From Todiramphus chloris collaris (Eukaryota; Chordata; Aves; Coraciiformes; Alcedinidae), in the NCBI GenBank assembly GCA_025345505.1, contig JANVCC010000077.1:7111669-7175668 (forward strand): 64,000 bases of DNA, in the 5' to 3' direction. Each line of letters begins with the position of its first letter. The first letter of the stretch is position 1. A program made the translations under genes and the position numbers. Below the pieces are notes generated by a model. That model was not told the origin of the DNA and did not search any database. It saw only the letters and a program-made list of their open reading frames with translations. Of this stretch, positions 50,602 through 61,830 are shown one piece after another.

Positions 50602-50732
50602 GTATGAACATAAGAAATCACCCAGTGGGCATGTGTATTTGTCCATCCAGCCCAGTATTGTTTCTTCCACCGCAGCAATGAGTGATGGTGTAAAAAGACA
50701 CCTGCAGATCTGACAGGTAAGCAATTAGCCAA
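50602..50732 (+). repeat. possible ancient amniote interspersed repeat
   Basis: 'tatgaacataagaaatcacc', 'gtccatccagcccagtattg' and 'tttcttccaccgcagcaatg' resemble a repeat that is common in turtles and crocodilians. There the equivalent reads 'gaacataagaa-ggccatactgggtcagac ... ccatctagcccagtatcctgtctt'. In this bird it is a diverged relic. I am unsure of the family name (CR1/L3-like). Open frames here are not genes. Confidence 0.45.
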
Positions 50733-53700
50733 CAGATTAGTGCCTAGGAAGTTTGTAACCTGTCAGAAGACAAATTAATGTCTATACAGGAAGAGCAGAT
50801 GTACAGCTGTGGAGCAAGATTCACAGACCAGGAAATGCCTGAAAATGGGGTTTAAAGAAATAAGTGTATGAGCTTATTACATGGTGCTACTAGTGAATCA
50901 GCAAGGAGGGAGGTGTTGCATACAGCTGAGAGCACAGAAAACCAGAAAATCCGTGACAGAAAAAAACAGTGAACAGAAGCACATACCATACTACATGTAA
51001 GACACTGATTAAACTTGGGAGAAGTGTAGTTTGGACTTCAAGCCCTCTGTATGCTGTTTGATATCCAATGCACAAAACGCTTGCTTTCAGTAATAAAGCC
51101 CAGAATCAGAAAGGTATGAAGATTATTTTAAACATCTCTTTAGTGTTCCTCAAAAGCAGAGATCATGCTGAGGTACTAACACTTCAATCTTTATTTCATC
51201 CAAGTAGTCACAAAAAACATAGATGTCAATCTGATTATTATAAACACAAAAATTCCTGTGCAGAATATAAACAGGTATTATGCATAGCTCCACTAGCATA
51301 TTTGCATTCTGGGGTACAGAAACGTCCCTTCCAAACCCTCAATCTCTCTAAAGCAAAAGTCCAGACTGCAGGAAGTTCTTCTGTAATGCAGACAAACACA
51401 TCCATTAGAGACTGGCCTGGTGCCATCAATCTCAATAGCAGAGAGATTTTCAGATACGCAGGCTGGCACATTATCTCACTGTCTCACTCTATTTGAATTG
51501 ATTTAATCTAGGTAATTTAATTAATTTGTAAGAAGGAGAAAAGTTAGTTCCCAAAAGCTCCATCAATTAAAATAGCCTCACTTTCAAGCTGTGCCTTAAA
51601 TCAGATTCAAGCAAAATACTCACTGCATGTGCTACCCGCAAAATAAATCTACCTTGACAAAAAACGACCCCAAACCCAGAAGAGCTCTGCTCTCATGAGT
51701 ATTAAAATAAGTGGTAATACTTGTGTTTGTTTCAGTGGAAGCAACACCAAGCATGAGCAGGTGAAGATGTATCGTTGCATATGGCATGACATTGGTAGCC
51801 TGTCCGTACCAGAGTCATCTCCAGTTAAGTCATCTCCAATCAGAACAAGAAGTATCCAAAAAGAATGTAAACTCAGCTGAGGTCATTTCTTTTGCACTGA
51901 CTTGTGAAATACTTTTTTCCATTAGTTTCCAGTGATTTGCATTGCTGCTGGTCTGCCAGTATCTATCTAATATTCCCAGCAGTGAGAAATATCTCCATAT
52001 ACTCGAAAAATTTGAGAGTACTTTATACAGCTTAAAAAGCCCCATATCTACAGTTTGCAACACATATATGCACCACAGACTGGATTCTGCAGTATGGCTA
52101 CAAATTCAAGCTCAATAATATTGGTAAATAAATGCCAGGTTATTTGCAGAGACTCAATTTGTTTAATAGGCTTAGGGGTTATCATATAATTGTGGTATTT
52201 TCTTTCATTTACTGCAAGGCATTTCCTGTTGAGGAGACCTAGTAAGAAGTCACTTTTACAACCAAGACCTGAATTCCAACCACAATGAAATGTTCTGTTC
52301 TAAAAAAATGGTTTTATATACATCAGGTACTCTTTGAATAACGAAGCATTAGAAAAGCTGTACCTCACCATCTGTGAAAAGGTGAGTTATGATTTCATAA
52401 ATTATGAAATACACTTAAGAATACTCTCATTGTTATAAAACTGTCTCCTTTTATATCTTCATGATACCTTATTCATTCTTTATTCATTCTCCTGCTCAGA
52501 GCTGGGGGGGACCAGGCACACTCAACAGACATTTTTGCAAAAACAAATGGATTGCAAAGAGCATTTTAAATCACCGTGTTCTCTTAGACATCTTAATCAA
52601 TAACGTGCCTTAAATCCACATTTTCTTCAGAAATGATGCAGGCTCCAAAACAGTATCTATGGCAAGAGAATGGGAAGGTCTCCGTTAGCACAGTAACCAC
52701 CCTCACACTGATAGGAAAAAAGATGGACCACTACTCAGCCCATTTACTGACATGTGTGCATTCAAACCTACAATTCATCATTTGTTTTTCTTTTTTTTAA
52801 CAAAAGAAACACAAACCTGCAATACAAACCACATAAGCAGGCTGGATTTAGCTCCTGAATTGTACTTACAATATAAAATTACTGATATAAATAAAAATAA
52901 ATCTAAGTACTTGCATATAAAATATACATTAATAATAACCTGAATGTATTGCAAGACTATAGTAGACACCAGTTAAATTAATCTGAAGAAGGGTTTGCTC
53001 CTAGAGCACATTTTAAAAGTCTTATAGAACTTTTTATGTAAAACATAGAAGATAGGCACCTTCCAAGTGCAGCATCCATTCAGTTAACAATTCCCTAAAC
53101 TCAGGGATAGTACATATGTTTCATCATGTGACTACCCATATAGAAAATTTGTATTTCCTAAGAACATAGGAAATGTAAATATAACATGAATTAGATATGA
53201 TATATATATGAAATATAACTTGATGAACCCACAATAAGTAGCTTTTTAAAAAACACCATAATTACCTCTTAAATTTATGTTATTTGATATGTCTGCATTT
53301 TGAGAGGGAAACAGCTAGCTCTGCTTCTTAGCCACTTCAGCAAAGGTGTCCAGATACAACTAGTATTTACGTCCATACTTGGGTTGTAGCTCTACATGTC
53401 TGCAAAGCATAGAGGTAGTGACAACAATCAGTACCACAGAAACATTAGTAAGACACTGTCACAAGATCAACAGCCATAGTTAGACTTCCCAGATGACACA
53501 ATTTAAACCACAGCACTTAAATAGTAGTTTTGTCATGTGCTTTGATTTGTATCTCTCTGCTTGCTCCTAGCATATAAGAAGTTGTGTTCATTCATTCACA
53601 AAAAATAATGAGAATTCTTTTCTCCATTTGGTTCTACCAGTTCTTGTACCTTTTCCATACTGGGCTGTCACATTCCCAACATTTCATTCTGCTCCTCCAG

Positions 53701-53810
53701 TGATAAATCAATCCTGTTCCCCCACCTCCATTTGCCCAGCGCCCAAACACCATCCAATGAATCATAGTTGTTCCCAAATCATCACACCACCCATTGATTT
53801 CATCTGTAAC
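50733..53810. other. non-coding, AT-rich sequence
   Basis: No supported gene or repeat. A short (TA)n patch lies near 53197-53210. GC content rises from 53,600 towards the CpG island. Confidence 0.5.
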
Positions 53811-53816
53811 CTTTGC

Positions 53817-54062
53817 TCACCCCACTTTACCTCTGTTTTTGCTGTGGCTCGGGCAAATGGCAGGGATGATCTTTTTCTCTGAAGTACTTCGCTTAGAGGT
53901 ATGAAATAGGGCCCTCCTCTCCTTCAAAACTCTGGAGAAAAAGACCAGTGGTGAAACAGGTGACAGGCGCACTGCCACAGGCTCTCTCATGCAGTGGTAC
54001 ACCACAAGCCCCAGAAAGACCACAGTCAGACAGAACCACACCACCAGCCCAACCGGCCTCAT
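53817..54062 (-). CDS. candidate small membrane protein, unrecognised
   Basis: The - strand ATG at 54062-54060 opens 81 codons to a stop at 53819-53817. The peptide begins MRPV and then has one clear membrane helix, about residues 5-24 (GLVVWFCLTVVFLGLVVYHC). A basic, serine-rich tail follows, with 'KERRALFHTSKRSTSEKK' near residues 48-65. A single helix at the very N-terminus suggests a signal-anchor protein. A donor-like AGAG|GTAAAG (GT at 53830-53829) could instead splice it to further exons in phase 1. It lies next to the FHIP2A CpG island, head-to-head with FHIP2A. I do not recognise the family. It could also be untranslated sequence of a divergent non-coding RNA. Confidence 0.35.
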   Translation of the reverse strand: MRPVGLVVWFCLTVVFLGLVVYHCMREPVAVRLSPVSPLVFFSRVLKERRALFHTSKRSTSEKKIIPAICPSHSKNRGKVG

Positions 54063-54108
54063 ACCCAGCAGCAAAAAAGATGACACTGACTTTCTGAACT
54101 TACTGCCC

Positions 54109-54243
54109 TTACGCTGCTTTGTGGAGAGACAGACATTTCAGTGTTTCCCTGAGGACCTCACAGTCCCTGCGGATGGTGACAGATCGCAACTGCCCCAGCA
54201 GACAGCACGCCAGACCTTCAGCCACACTCCTTATCTGCACCAT
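54109..54243 (-). CDS. candidate short divergent ORF upstream of FHIP2A
   Basis: The - strand ATG at 54243-54241 is in strong Kozak context (A at -3, G at +4) and opens 44 codons. The peptide starts MVQIRSVAEG and includes 'LLGQLRSVTIRRDCEVLRE', amphipathic and cysteine-containing, with no domain I know. The last codons overlap a donor GTAAGG (GT at 54112-54111), and a consensus GTAAGT lies at 54103-54098. It could therefore be the first coding exon of a spliced gene rather than a complete small protein. The membrane-helix frame starts 47 bases further on in another frame, so a shared transcript is possible. Start-to-start distance to FHIP2A is about 690 bases, typical of a shared bidirectional promoter. 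Confidence 0.35.
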   Translation of the reverse strand: MVQIRSVAEGLACCLLGQLRSVTIRRDCEVLRETLKCLSLHKAA

Positions 54244-54319
54244 GCTGGTGGGTGGAGGTCTCCCAGTCCTTGTGAAGGAGAGTGGCACATGTAGACTCAG
54301 AGACGTTCGTGGGAGCCTA

Positions 54320-55480
54320 ATGGGAGACGGCGGTGGTGGACGCCCTTCCCCCCCGCCCCCCTGTCCGGGAGTTGCCCGCAGAGGCGGGGGAGCCGGCCCG
54401 GGGCACCCCGAGCTCGCTGCCCTTTTCCAGCCCTGGCTCTGTCCCACACTGCCCGCACCCCGGGCGTCGGCAGCGGGTCCCTACCCTGAGCAGGCAGGCC
54501 ACAAGCGACCCCATTAGATCGCCAGTGCCAGGAACACGGCCAGAAGCCTCCTCGCCCGGGCGGGAGGGCGGCGCTGTGAGCTGCCCCTGGCCACGCCGCC
54601 CCGGGCGGGGCGGAGAGGAGCCGAGCGGGGCGGGCCGGGCCAGGCCGCCCGGCCGGGCCTCCCCGCGGCGCTGCTGGCTGCGTGCGGGGGGTGGCGGCCC
54701 CTGCAGGCCGCGCCGGGGCGGACACCCCGAGCCTCGGCAGCCGGCGCCGCAGCCCAGCGGTATCAGTGCCACGGTGTCCGCCGGAGAGCGAGAGGTAGAG
54801 CCGGCGGCAGCCCGCCCGCCCGCCCGATCCCCGCGGCCAGGCCCCCGCATGCAGCCCTCACCCTGGAGCGGCGGCGGCGGATCGAGGAGCTCTCGCGGTC
54901 GTCCCGGCAGCGGCTGCTCCAGTCGCGGGACAGGATGTTCTCCAAGTTCACCTCCATCCTGCAGCACGCCGTGGAGGCGGTAAGGCCGCCGGCGGGCCCG
55001 GTCACGCCGCGCCGGGGATGCGAGCCGGGCCTAGCCGCCGAGCGGGGCCCCGGGGAAGAAGCGGCGGGGAAGGGAGCTCGGCCCCCTCCCTGGACGCGGC
55101 GCCCCTTCCCCGTGACCCGCTGCCGGAGCGAGGCTGGCGGCGAGGAGCCCCGCCGAGCTGCCATATCCGCCGATCCCGGCTCGCCCTTGCCGCGGGGCAG
55201 GGAGGCGGAGGCCGAGCTGCCCGGGCGGGCCGTGCCCAGCGGCGGGCCCCGCGCGGAGCTCGGGAAGGGAGCGAATTGCCCCAGCGGGGGCCGCTGCCGG
55301 GAGAGGAGGGAGCGACTCCTGCCCGGGGCGTCGCGGCGGGCCCAGGCGGCCCCGGCGCAGCCTTCTCAGCAAGCGAGAGCAGCCTCCGGGCTGTCAGCGC
55401 TGATGGCCAGCCTTCCTGGTAGGCCCCGGAGCCCCGCAGCGGGCGTGAGGGCAGCCGTTACCTGGCCCCGCACGGCCGCG
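54320..55480. promoter_or_regulatory. CpG island, probable bidirectional promoter of FHIP2A
   Basis: A block of about 1.1 kb, very rich in G+C and CpG, surrounds the FHIP2A first coding exon. It has Sp1-type boxes (GGGCGGGGCGG at 54603-54613, GCGGGGCGGG at 54625-54634) and no TATA box. This is the usual layout of a housekeeping promoter. The - strand exon candidate at its left edge suggests transcription in both directions. Long frames in this block on either strand are GC-driven and not genes. Confidence 0.85.
54935..54979 (+). CDS. FHIP2A: FHIP2A (FAM160B1), first coding exon
   Basis: The exon encodes MFSKFTSILQHAVEA, the conserved N-terminus of FHIP2A, and ends at GCG|gtaagg (GT at 54980-54981), phase 0. 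FHIP proteins join the FTS-Hook complex to dynein. FHIP2A is known to link Hook2-dynein to Rab1A-positive ER-to-Golgi carriers. The start is fixed by the exact family N-terminus and its position inside the CpG island. The full protein is about 760 residues in vertebrates, so only the first 15 are encoded here. The 5' untranslated part cannot be delimited from sequence alone. Confidence 0.95.
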
Positions 55481-56625
55481 CCGGCTGTTTTTTGCCAAAC
55501 AAATAAGAACTGAGGTGAATTTAGGAAACTCCTCAGGATTTTCTTGTCGTGGCCAGCAGACAACAGTCGCCGTCTCCGGTGCTTTTGTGTGATGTTGTCA
55601 CTTCCAAACCGACGTTTTCGCCCCTGGTTTCTTTTTTTATCTGAGCAGGGTGGAAAGGGAGGCCGAGGAGACCCGGGTTTGTGCGTGTTCAGTCACACTC
55701 ATTGTGGAGACTCGACCTCTGTGCCCGTGGCTGCTCTGGGGAGAGGGAGGCAGCAGGGCCTGTTTCTGAAGCTGCCATTTCTGTAGGCCGCGTTCAGCTG
55801 CCTGCTGATCAGGACTGGTTTACTGTCTGCAGGATTTATTTCTGTTTGCTTTTCGGTGAGGTGGGGTCCTGGTAGTAACGTCTCTGTCTTTCTGCTCCTT
55901 TTTCGGTAAGCCAACACACCTACGAGACTGAGTTTGAAGAGGTGTAGCTTTGGTTAGGTGCTGAAAGCTAGTAGTGAAATACTGCTGGAAGTGATGGGAG
56001 GGAAGTGTTGAAGGAAAATGGTTCAAATGGTTGAAAAAACAGCATGCATGCCAGATCCTCTCTCCTGTGAGGGACACCCTTTGTGAATTAATGTATGTAT
56101 GCCTCAGTGCTGCAAATACTTGAGCATATGCTTGACTTTATGTGCCTGTAGATCTGCATTCTGTAGCTTGGACTACTCAGTTTTTAAAGTTAAAAAGCTA
56201 TTAATTAATTGCAGGTTTGTAGTTTGCTCTTCTAGTGGTAGAATGACAACTGGAAAGAAATGCTTTAAATAATGAAATGAAACCCTCTATGACCATCTGT
56301 GAATGCCTTCAATAGACAGTGCTTTCATTGGATGAGAAACAGAAATTAGTGACCTCCTGACTGAAGAAATCTTTTTATGGTGAGCTGTGCCACACTTTGA
56401 GTAAGAGTGGATGACTGAGAGATGCAGGAGTAGAGGAGAAGTTATTATTTTAGACCTACCAATTTAAGATAATCCTATAAAAGTTACTGTAGAAGAATGT
56501 TTACATTACTGATGTGTACAAAAAAAGAACTGCATTTATTTGAGATCCATTAAAAAAAGGAAAATGAATGACTAGAGTGGAAAAGGGGAAAAGTAGAGAC
56601 AGTAGGGACTAGACAACCTTTTTTA

Positions 56626-56700
56626 AATAAAAAAAACCCCCAACCAAACAACAAAAAACCCAAGGGAAAAAAAAAAAGCTGAAAAAAACCCCCCCAGAAA
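56626..56700. repeat. low-complexity A/C-rich tract
   Basis: Alternating A runs and C runs on the + strand, including a run of seven C. A similar tract lies at 44190-44222. It looks like decayed microsatellite or slippage-prone sequence. Confidence 0.7.
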
Positions 56701-59700
56701 CTGATAACATTGTTTTGTAAGTGACTGCTATGAAACAACGTGCTATATGCCCTTGCTCAACTCTGGTGTCCCTTTTAGAATTGCCTCATCCTGCTACCAC
56801 CACTGTGCTGGATCTCCTGATAATAAATAGTGCGCAAAAGTGTATTTACGGGGTTGTGACAAGTACCGAGCAGCACATGCTGGGAATGAAGCATGGAATC
56901 AAAAGCAATAGGATATTAACAATGTTTCATGCTTCACCTGGGAAGTTTGACATGTTAATTCAAAGACAGAACTAAGAAAGAGAAACTTTTAACCAATTTT
57001 GGGGCTGTATGTGACTTAAAATTGTTGGTTTATTTGCTCTTTAATAATAAAAGCATGTGGGCTACTTAGCATTGCTACTCTGAAAATTAAAACTGGTGTA
57101 TATCCTAAGTGTTAGGTAGGTCCACTTTGATGCTGTCCGCTGTTTTCAGAACGTGGAGAATTCAGAGCATCATTTTTACTTGCTGTTACTGCTGCGGAGC
57201 AAGTATAGCTTGTGCAGCCTCAAGTAGATTGTTTCAGCCCTGAATATCAGCAGCAGAACTAATAACTGAGATATAAATTCTCAAAGGTTTTGGGTGCCTG
57301 CCTCCTGGAGGAATTCAGTTGCAGCTGAACAGTTTTTCAGCTGAGCTGAACCCTTAAATACACATGAAGTGCCTGGGCTTACTGTTCCTTGGTAGGGTTA
57401 CTTTAAATCAAAATTGGTTGGGTAGCTCTTCTCCCCTGTCATTTCTCCTGCACGTCACTTATATAACGCTCCTGTCCTGCCTCGGGGCCTGCAGACTTTA
57501 GAGAGATGCAGTTAAATAGTAAGAGTTCCTATGTTATTAGATAATCGTTATCTTACTCTCAATATGCCATTTCTCTGAACTATGACGAGGAGTTCCAAAG
57601 GTTGACAGTCTCGTACACACAGGAGTATTTGCCTTTCCCCTGTTGTCAGTATACTGCTTTTTAACATGCTGCTTTCGTGACAGGGCTGTGATGAGGCAAA
57701 CATAAGGGATCAGTTTCTTTTAAGACATTTTCTTACCTTGAAGAACACAAAACGAGTCTTTTTTGACCAAATTGTCCAAGAGTGTGAAATCATATTCCTG
57801 GTATTCGTTACAATTGAATCCTAATTTTTGCCACTTCTTATCATACATAAATCCTGCCGGTATTTTGGGTATTTTTGCCCTCTCTGTATTTCTGTGGAGA
57901 ATTCAGATGTGCAAGCACCTCTGTGGTATGGTCCAGACAAAGCATTCTTCAATGGGCCTGCGTGGGTTGGTGAGAATGGTAGAGGGGACTGCAGTCTTTG
58001 TTCTGTTACCTTACTTCAGGGCAGAATGGAAATGCTGTTGCTTTATGGGCTTAATATTTATGAATCTGTGACAGTTTATATATGGCGTATCCCCAAGATG
58101 TTTTCTCTTTGCTCTGCATTTCTGATATACTTTTATCCCAAACATATTCCAGGAGCGCTACATTCTCAGCAACATACAAAATGTAGTGTACAATAACAAA
58201 GCAGCAGGTTAGACTGATTTTTTTTCTCTTATCTTGTGCTCTTCACTCATGTTTCCCTAGACAAAGTGGCCTGTCTGTGAAGTGGTCACTTGTGCTCAAA
58301 GACCTTTTGTTTGTATTTGGTTTGGGCTTTCAGGAGATGTTTGGTCTTAACAGTAAACTCAAAAGGATGTTTTTGATCTGTGTACCTTGAGCAGGAAAAA
58401 TAATATTTTGGTTGTTTGATTTCCCATTTTGCTCTCAGACAAGATTTTTATGTATCACTTGCTTGGAATCTGAGAGTGAATTTAGATTTTGATGCCTGAT
58501 GCACATTTTTGGGACCTCTCTCTAATAACCTATTGTTCTACTGTGTCTCTAACACCAGCAGTTTAACATGCTTTTAAATAGCTTCTTTTCTGTTGATGTT
58601 TTGAGGTGAAACTGAGCTTTGAAAGAAACTGAGTCGCTTGCTACAGGTACTGCCCTGAAATCATTAACTGCATAACTGCTCAGAACAAGATTTATTCTTC
58701 ATGAACCCACTTTTAATAACCTCACATTACTGATTGTTTAACATTGTGCTGCTATTAACAAATTACAGTGACAAAATTTAATGCATGGCGTGCAAGCCTG
58801 TGTGTGCAGTCTTCATTTTATATGTGAAAGCACTGACTATTATAAACTCTGTGCATTTGCCAGCTGAAGAAATAAAGTAAACCTTCAAGCATTAGTCCTT
58901 TTTCAGATTTGCCCAAGTGACTGCTGTAGTTTACCTTGTTTTGGTTAGGGGAGTGCATGCACTTCCTCTTCATTTCTCTTTCACCCAATTTCTCTGCTGT
59001 TTTACTCTTCACATCTTACCAGATAGTATCTGTTATTTTTTTATAAGTTTTTTTTTTTTTTACTTTGTGAAGTTGTCCAAAAGATATTGAGGGCTATTCC
59101 CAGTTTCCATTGTTTCCATTCTTTTCAGTATTGCATTGTACTGCTGAAAATCATACATGAAAAATATGCCAATGATTTTTACATGCACAAAGAAACTGCT
59201 GCTAAATACGGAATATTTATAGGTTTCTTTGCTCTTGACAGTATTTTTTTTCCCTGCCTAAACACAGGTTCTTTTATATACTTTTGAAAACTACGTGGAA
59301 TTGTATTTTGGACAGATTTTACAATGAACAGATTATCGTTCTGGTCAAAGATCGATAGTTCTCCTGACAACAGCACTTTTTCTGGAAGGAGTGGGATTTG
59401 ATCATTACTAACATATTGTCACCAGAACGATAAGGCAGTATGTGTTAAGTTTAGCTCGTAAATGAGAACGCTCACTCACTCCTAGGAAGCTTGAGTGCTG
59501 GAGTAGTGTTCAGTGAGTTTTGGCTGTTTGATGTACCAGCACCTACACTGCCATCTTTAAGGTGTTGGGGGGTTTTCCCCAAAGGAGGAGAACTTCACTT
59601 TGAGATTAGAAATTGATAGCTCAAAATTAGTAAGAGTGTATGTAGTTACATTGCAATGACTTAATATAACTGTGGGAAATAATTTCACTTTTAAGGTAAT

Positions 59701-59789
59701 ACCTTCAAATTAGACAAATAGCAGTAATTAATGGCCTTCACAATCAATTTTGTTTTGCTTCAGAATCTTTATACAAGTATTTGTACTTT

Positions 59790-59908
59790 AAAGACTTGTC
59801 TGGATGCATTACTGCATGATCTGCTCTAGTTTTGCCCTGCTCTGGCAGGGGGGTTGCACTCGATGATCTTTGGAGGTCCCTTCCAACCCCTAACATTCTG
59901 TGATTCTA
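59790..59908 (+). repeat. CR1 LINE 3' fragment
   Basis: 'tgccctgctctggcaggggg', 'gttgcactcgatgatctttg' and 'ggtcccttccaacccctaac' lead to the terminal 'attctgtgattct'. This is the CR1 3' end in forward orientation, inside FHIP2A intron 1. Only about 120 bases remain, but they are well preserved. Confidence 0.93.
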
Positions 59909-61650
59909 CAAAAGAGTTGTTACTCATATTGGCAACTGTTACATACATTTCATGTCATCTGGTAGCTAATAATTCATCCTAAAATAGAAAATACAACTTC
60001 ATCCCAGAATCACCCGTCCTAGTAGGATTGAAACATGTCAGCCTAGTGTTTGGGAGCTTACATTTTTCTAACACTTTCCAGTGCTGGGCTTTGTTTGTGT
60101 ATAAGCTGGTATCTTAGTCTTGGTCTTTACCTTGATTTTGTCTCTGAATAACCTTAGAGGGTTGGGGTTGTTTGGTGTTTTTTGACAGTAAACCATTGCT
60201 CTAAGAATAATACGTATGGATGGAGTTGCATCTCCCTTAAATACTCCCTGGAGTAGCTGTGCTATAAAAAGCAGATTTATGCTAGGTCCATCTACAGTGG
60301 AAAGAGAAATTTAGGGGAAGAGGGGGTACTTTAGCTGAACAAGTGAAAAAGTACGGTTTTACTATATTGTTCAGAGTTGCTGAGTGTGGTAGCCCAATGC
60401 AGGTGAAGTTTCTATAGCTCTGTATCTCCAGGTCCAGTTGGTAGCAAGGTTCCTTGTATATTCCCACTATGTATATGAATGTACACATATGCAGGTGCAA
60501 TGCATGCTAATGGTATCTCTGATATCTCTGTCCTGCAGTCCGTGATCAGAGAAGACTGTGAAATGACTGAGTATTTTAACCAAAAGGACAGGTCCCGTCC
60601 CTGAATTGCCTTTTCACCTCTGAGAGGAGTCCCTGGAGGTGTTTGTTGGGAGGGAGAATGTCTGTATCCACAGTTCTCTCTCGCAGTGGGTAAATTATTG
60701 ACAGTACTGAGAAGTGAAATCCTTTTCCTGGCACTGCTTGGAGACACTAAATTCATCTCGAAGCAGATGAGGCTAGAAGAAGTGGAGAGGAAAATCACAT
60801 CAGTCAAGGATAAATCTTTAATGTTATCTATCATGTGTTACTTTGGAAATAGAGTGGTCTGAAAGGCCTGGTATTCTTTAAAAGTGGTCTCCATGCTGTT
60901 CCTTAGCCACGGTTGAGTTTTCACTATGATTTTACTACAGAAAGATGTAAAATGACCATTACATTGCTTGAAGTACACGTCTACACAGCAAGCGTAACGT
61001 ACGAAGCATAATACAAAATAGCATATGCTCCATCTGCAGTTTGTGCAGTTATTCTGAATTTCAGAAACCTAGCAAACTTCATAGTAAACTAACTCGTTCC
61101 GTCCAGTGGGCAGGGTCCTGCTTACTGTGTGTGACTGGTGTGCTCAAGTGCTGCTCTCACTGCCCGGCTCTGGAACTAGGGAAGACGTTTACTGGACCGT
61201 CAGGGCGTGACTGAGCAATGTCAGTTTGATTTCCTAGTTGCCAGTTTGGGAGGGCAGATTTCCACACAGGATGCAGGTGCAGACAGTTACCAGGCACCAG
61301 TACTTTTTTTAAGTCCTGCATTTCAAAGTCCTGTGTGCAAAGGGCCATTAACAATTAGCATTCCACTTTCTTATCGTGGCAGGGCATGCTGTTCGTATTC
61401 TGGGCTTTATGTCCTCACCAAGATAAAGCGTCACTGAATTCAAGGGAAAGAAAAGACTGAAACCTTCCAAGGCTTTTTCAGAAAGACCAACACTACTTAG
61501 TGAAGAGTATACGGATGTTTGAGCCCTGTGCTTCTGTTTGTCCAAGACTTGACGGAGTTTGTCACTTTTTAGGCCCTACAAGGATACACTAGAGGAATTC
61601 AGAGTTACTAATCTCTGACATGGTATCTGTAGCTTCTGGAGGGAAAACTT

Positions 61651-61830
61651 TTTCATTGTGAGGGTAACCGAGTCCCGGCACAGGTTCCTAGAGGGGTTGT
61701 GGAATCTCCATCCTTTGAGATGTTCAGAAGCCATCAAGTTATGATCCTGGGTGGCCATTCTTGAGCAAGCAGGTTGGACCAGATGACTTCCACAGGTCTC
61801 TTCCAACATTATCCACTCTGGGATTCTGTG
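61651..61830 (+). repeat. CR1 LINE 3' fragment
   Basis: 'cggcacaggttcctagaggg', 'gttgtggaatctccatcctt', 'ggttggaccagatgacttcc' and 'tctcttccaacattatccac' lead to the terminal 'gggattctgtg'. It is forward-oriented CR1 in FHIP2A intron 1 and somewhat more diverged than the copy at 59.8 kb. Confidence 0.92.

Noticed and set aside
54297-55513. Several frames of 100-216 codons on both strands around FHIP2A exon 1
   Set aside because: They are CpG-island composition effects and overlap each other. Only the 45-base FHIP2A exon has family support.
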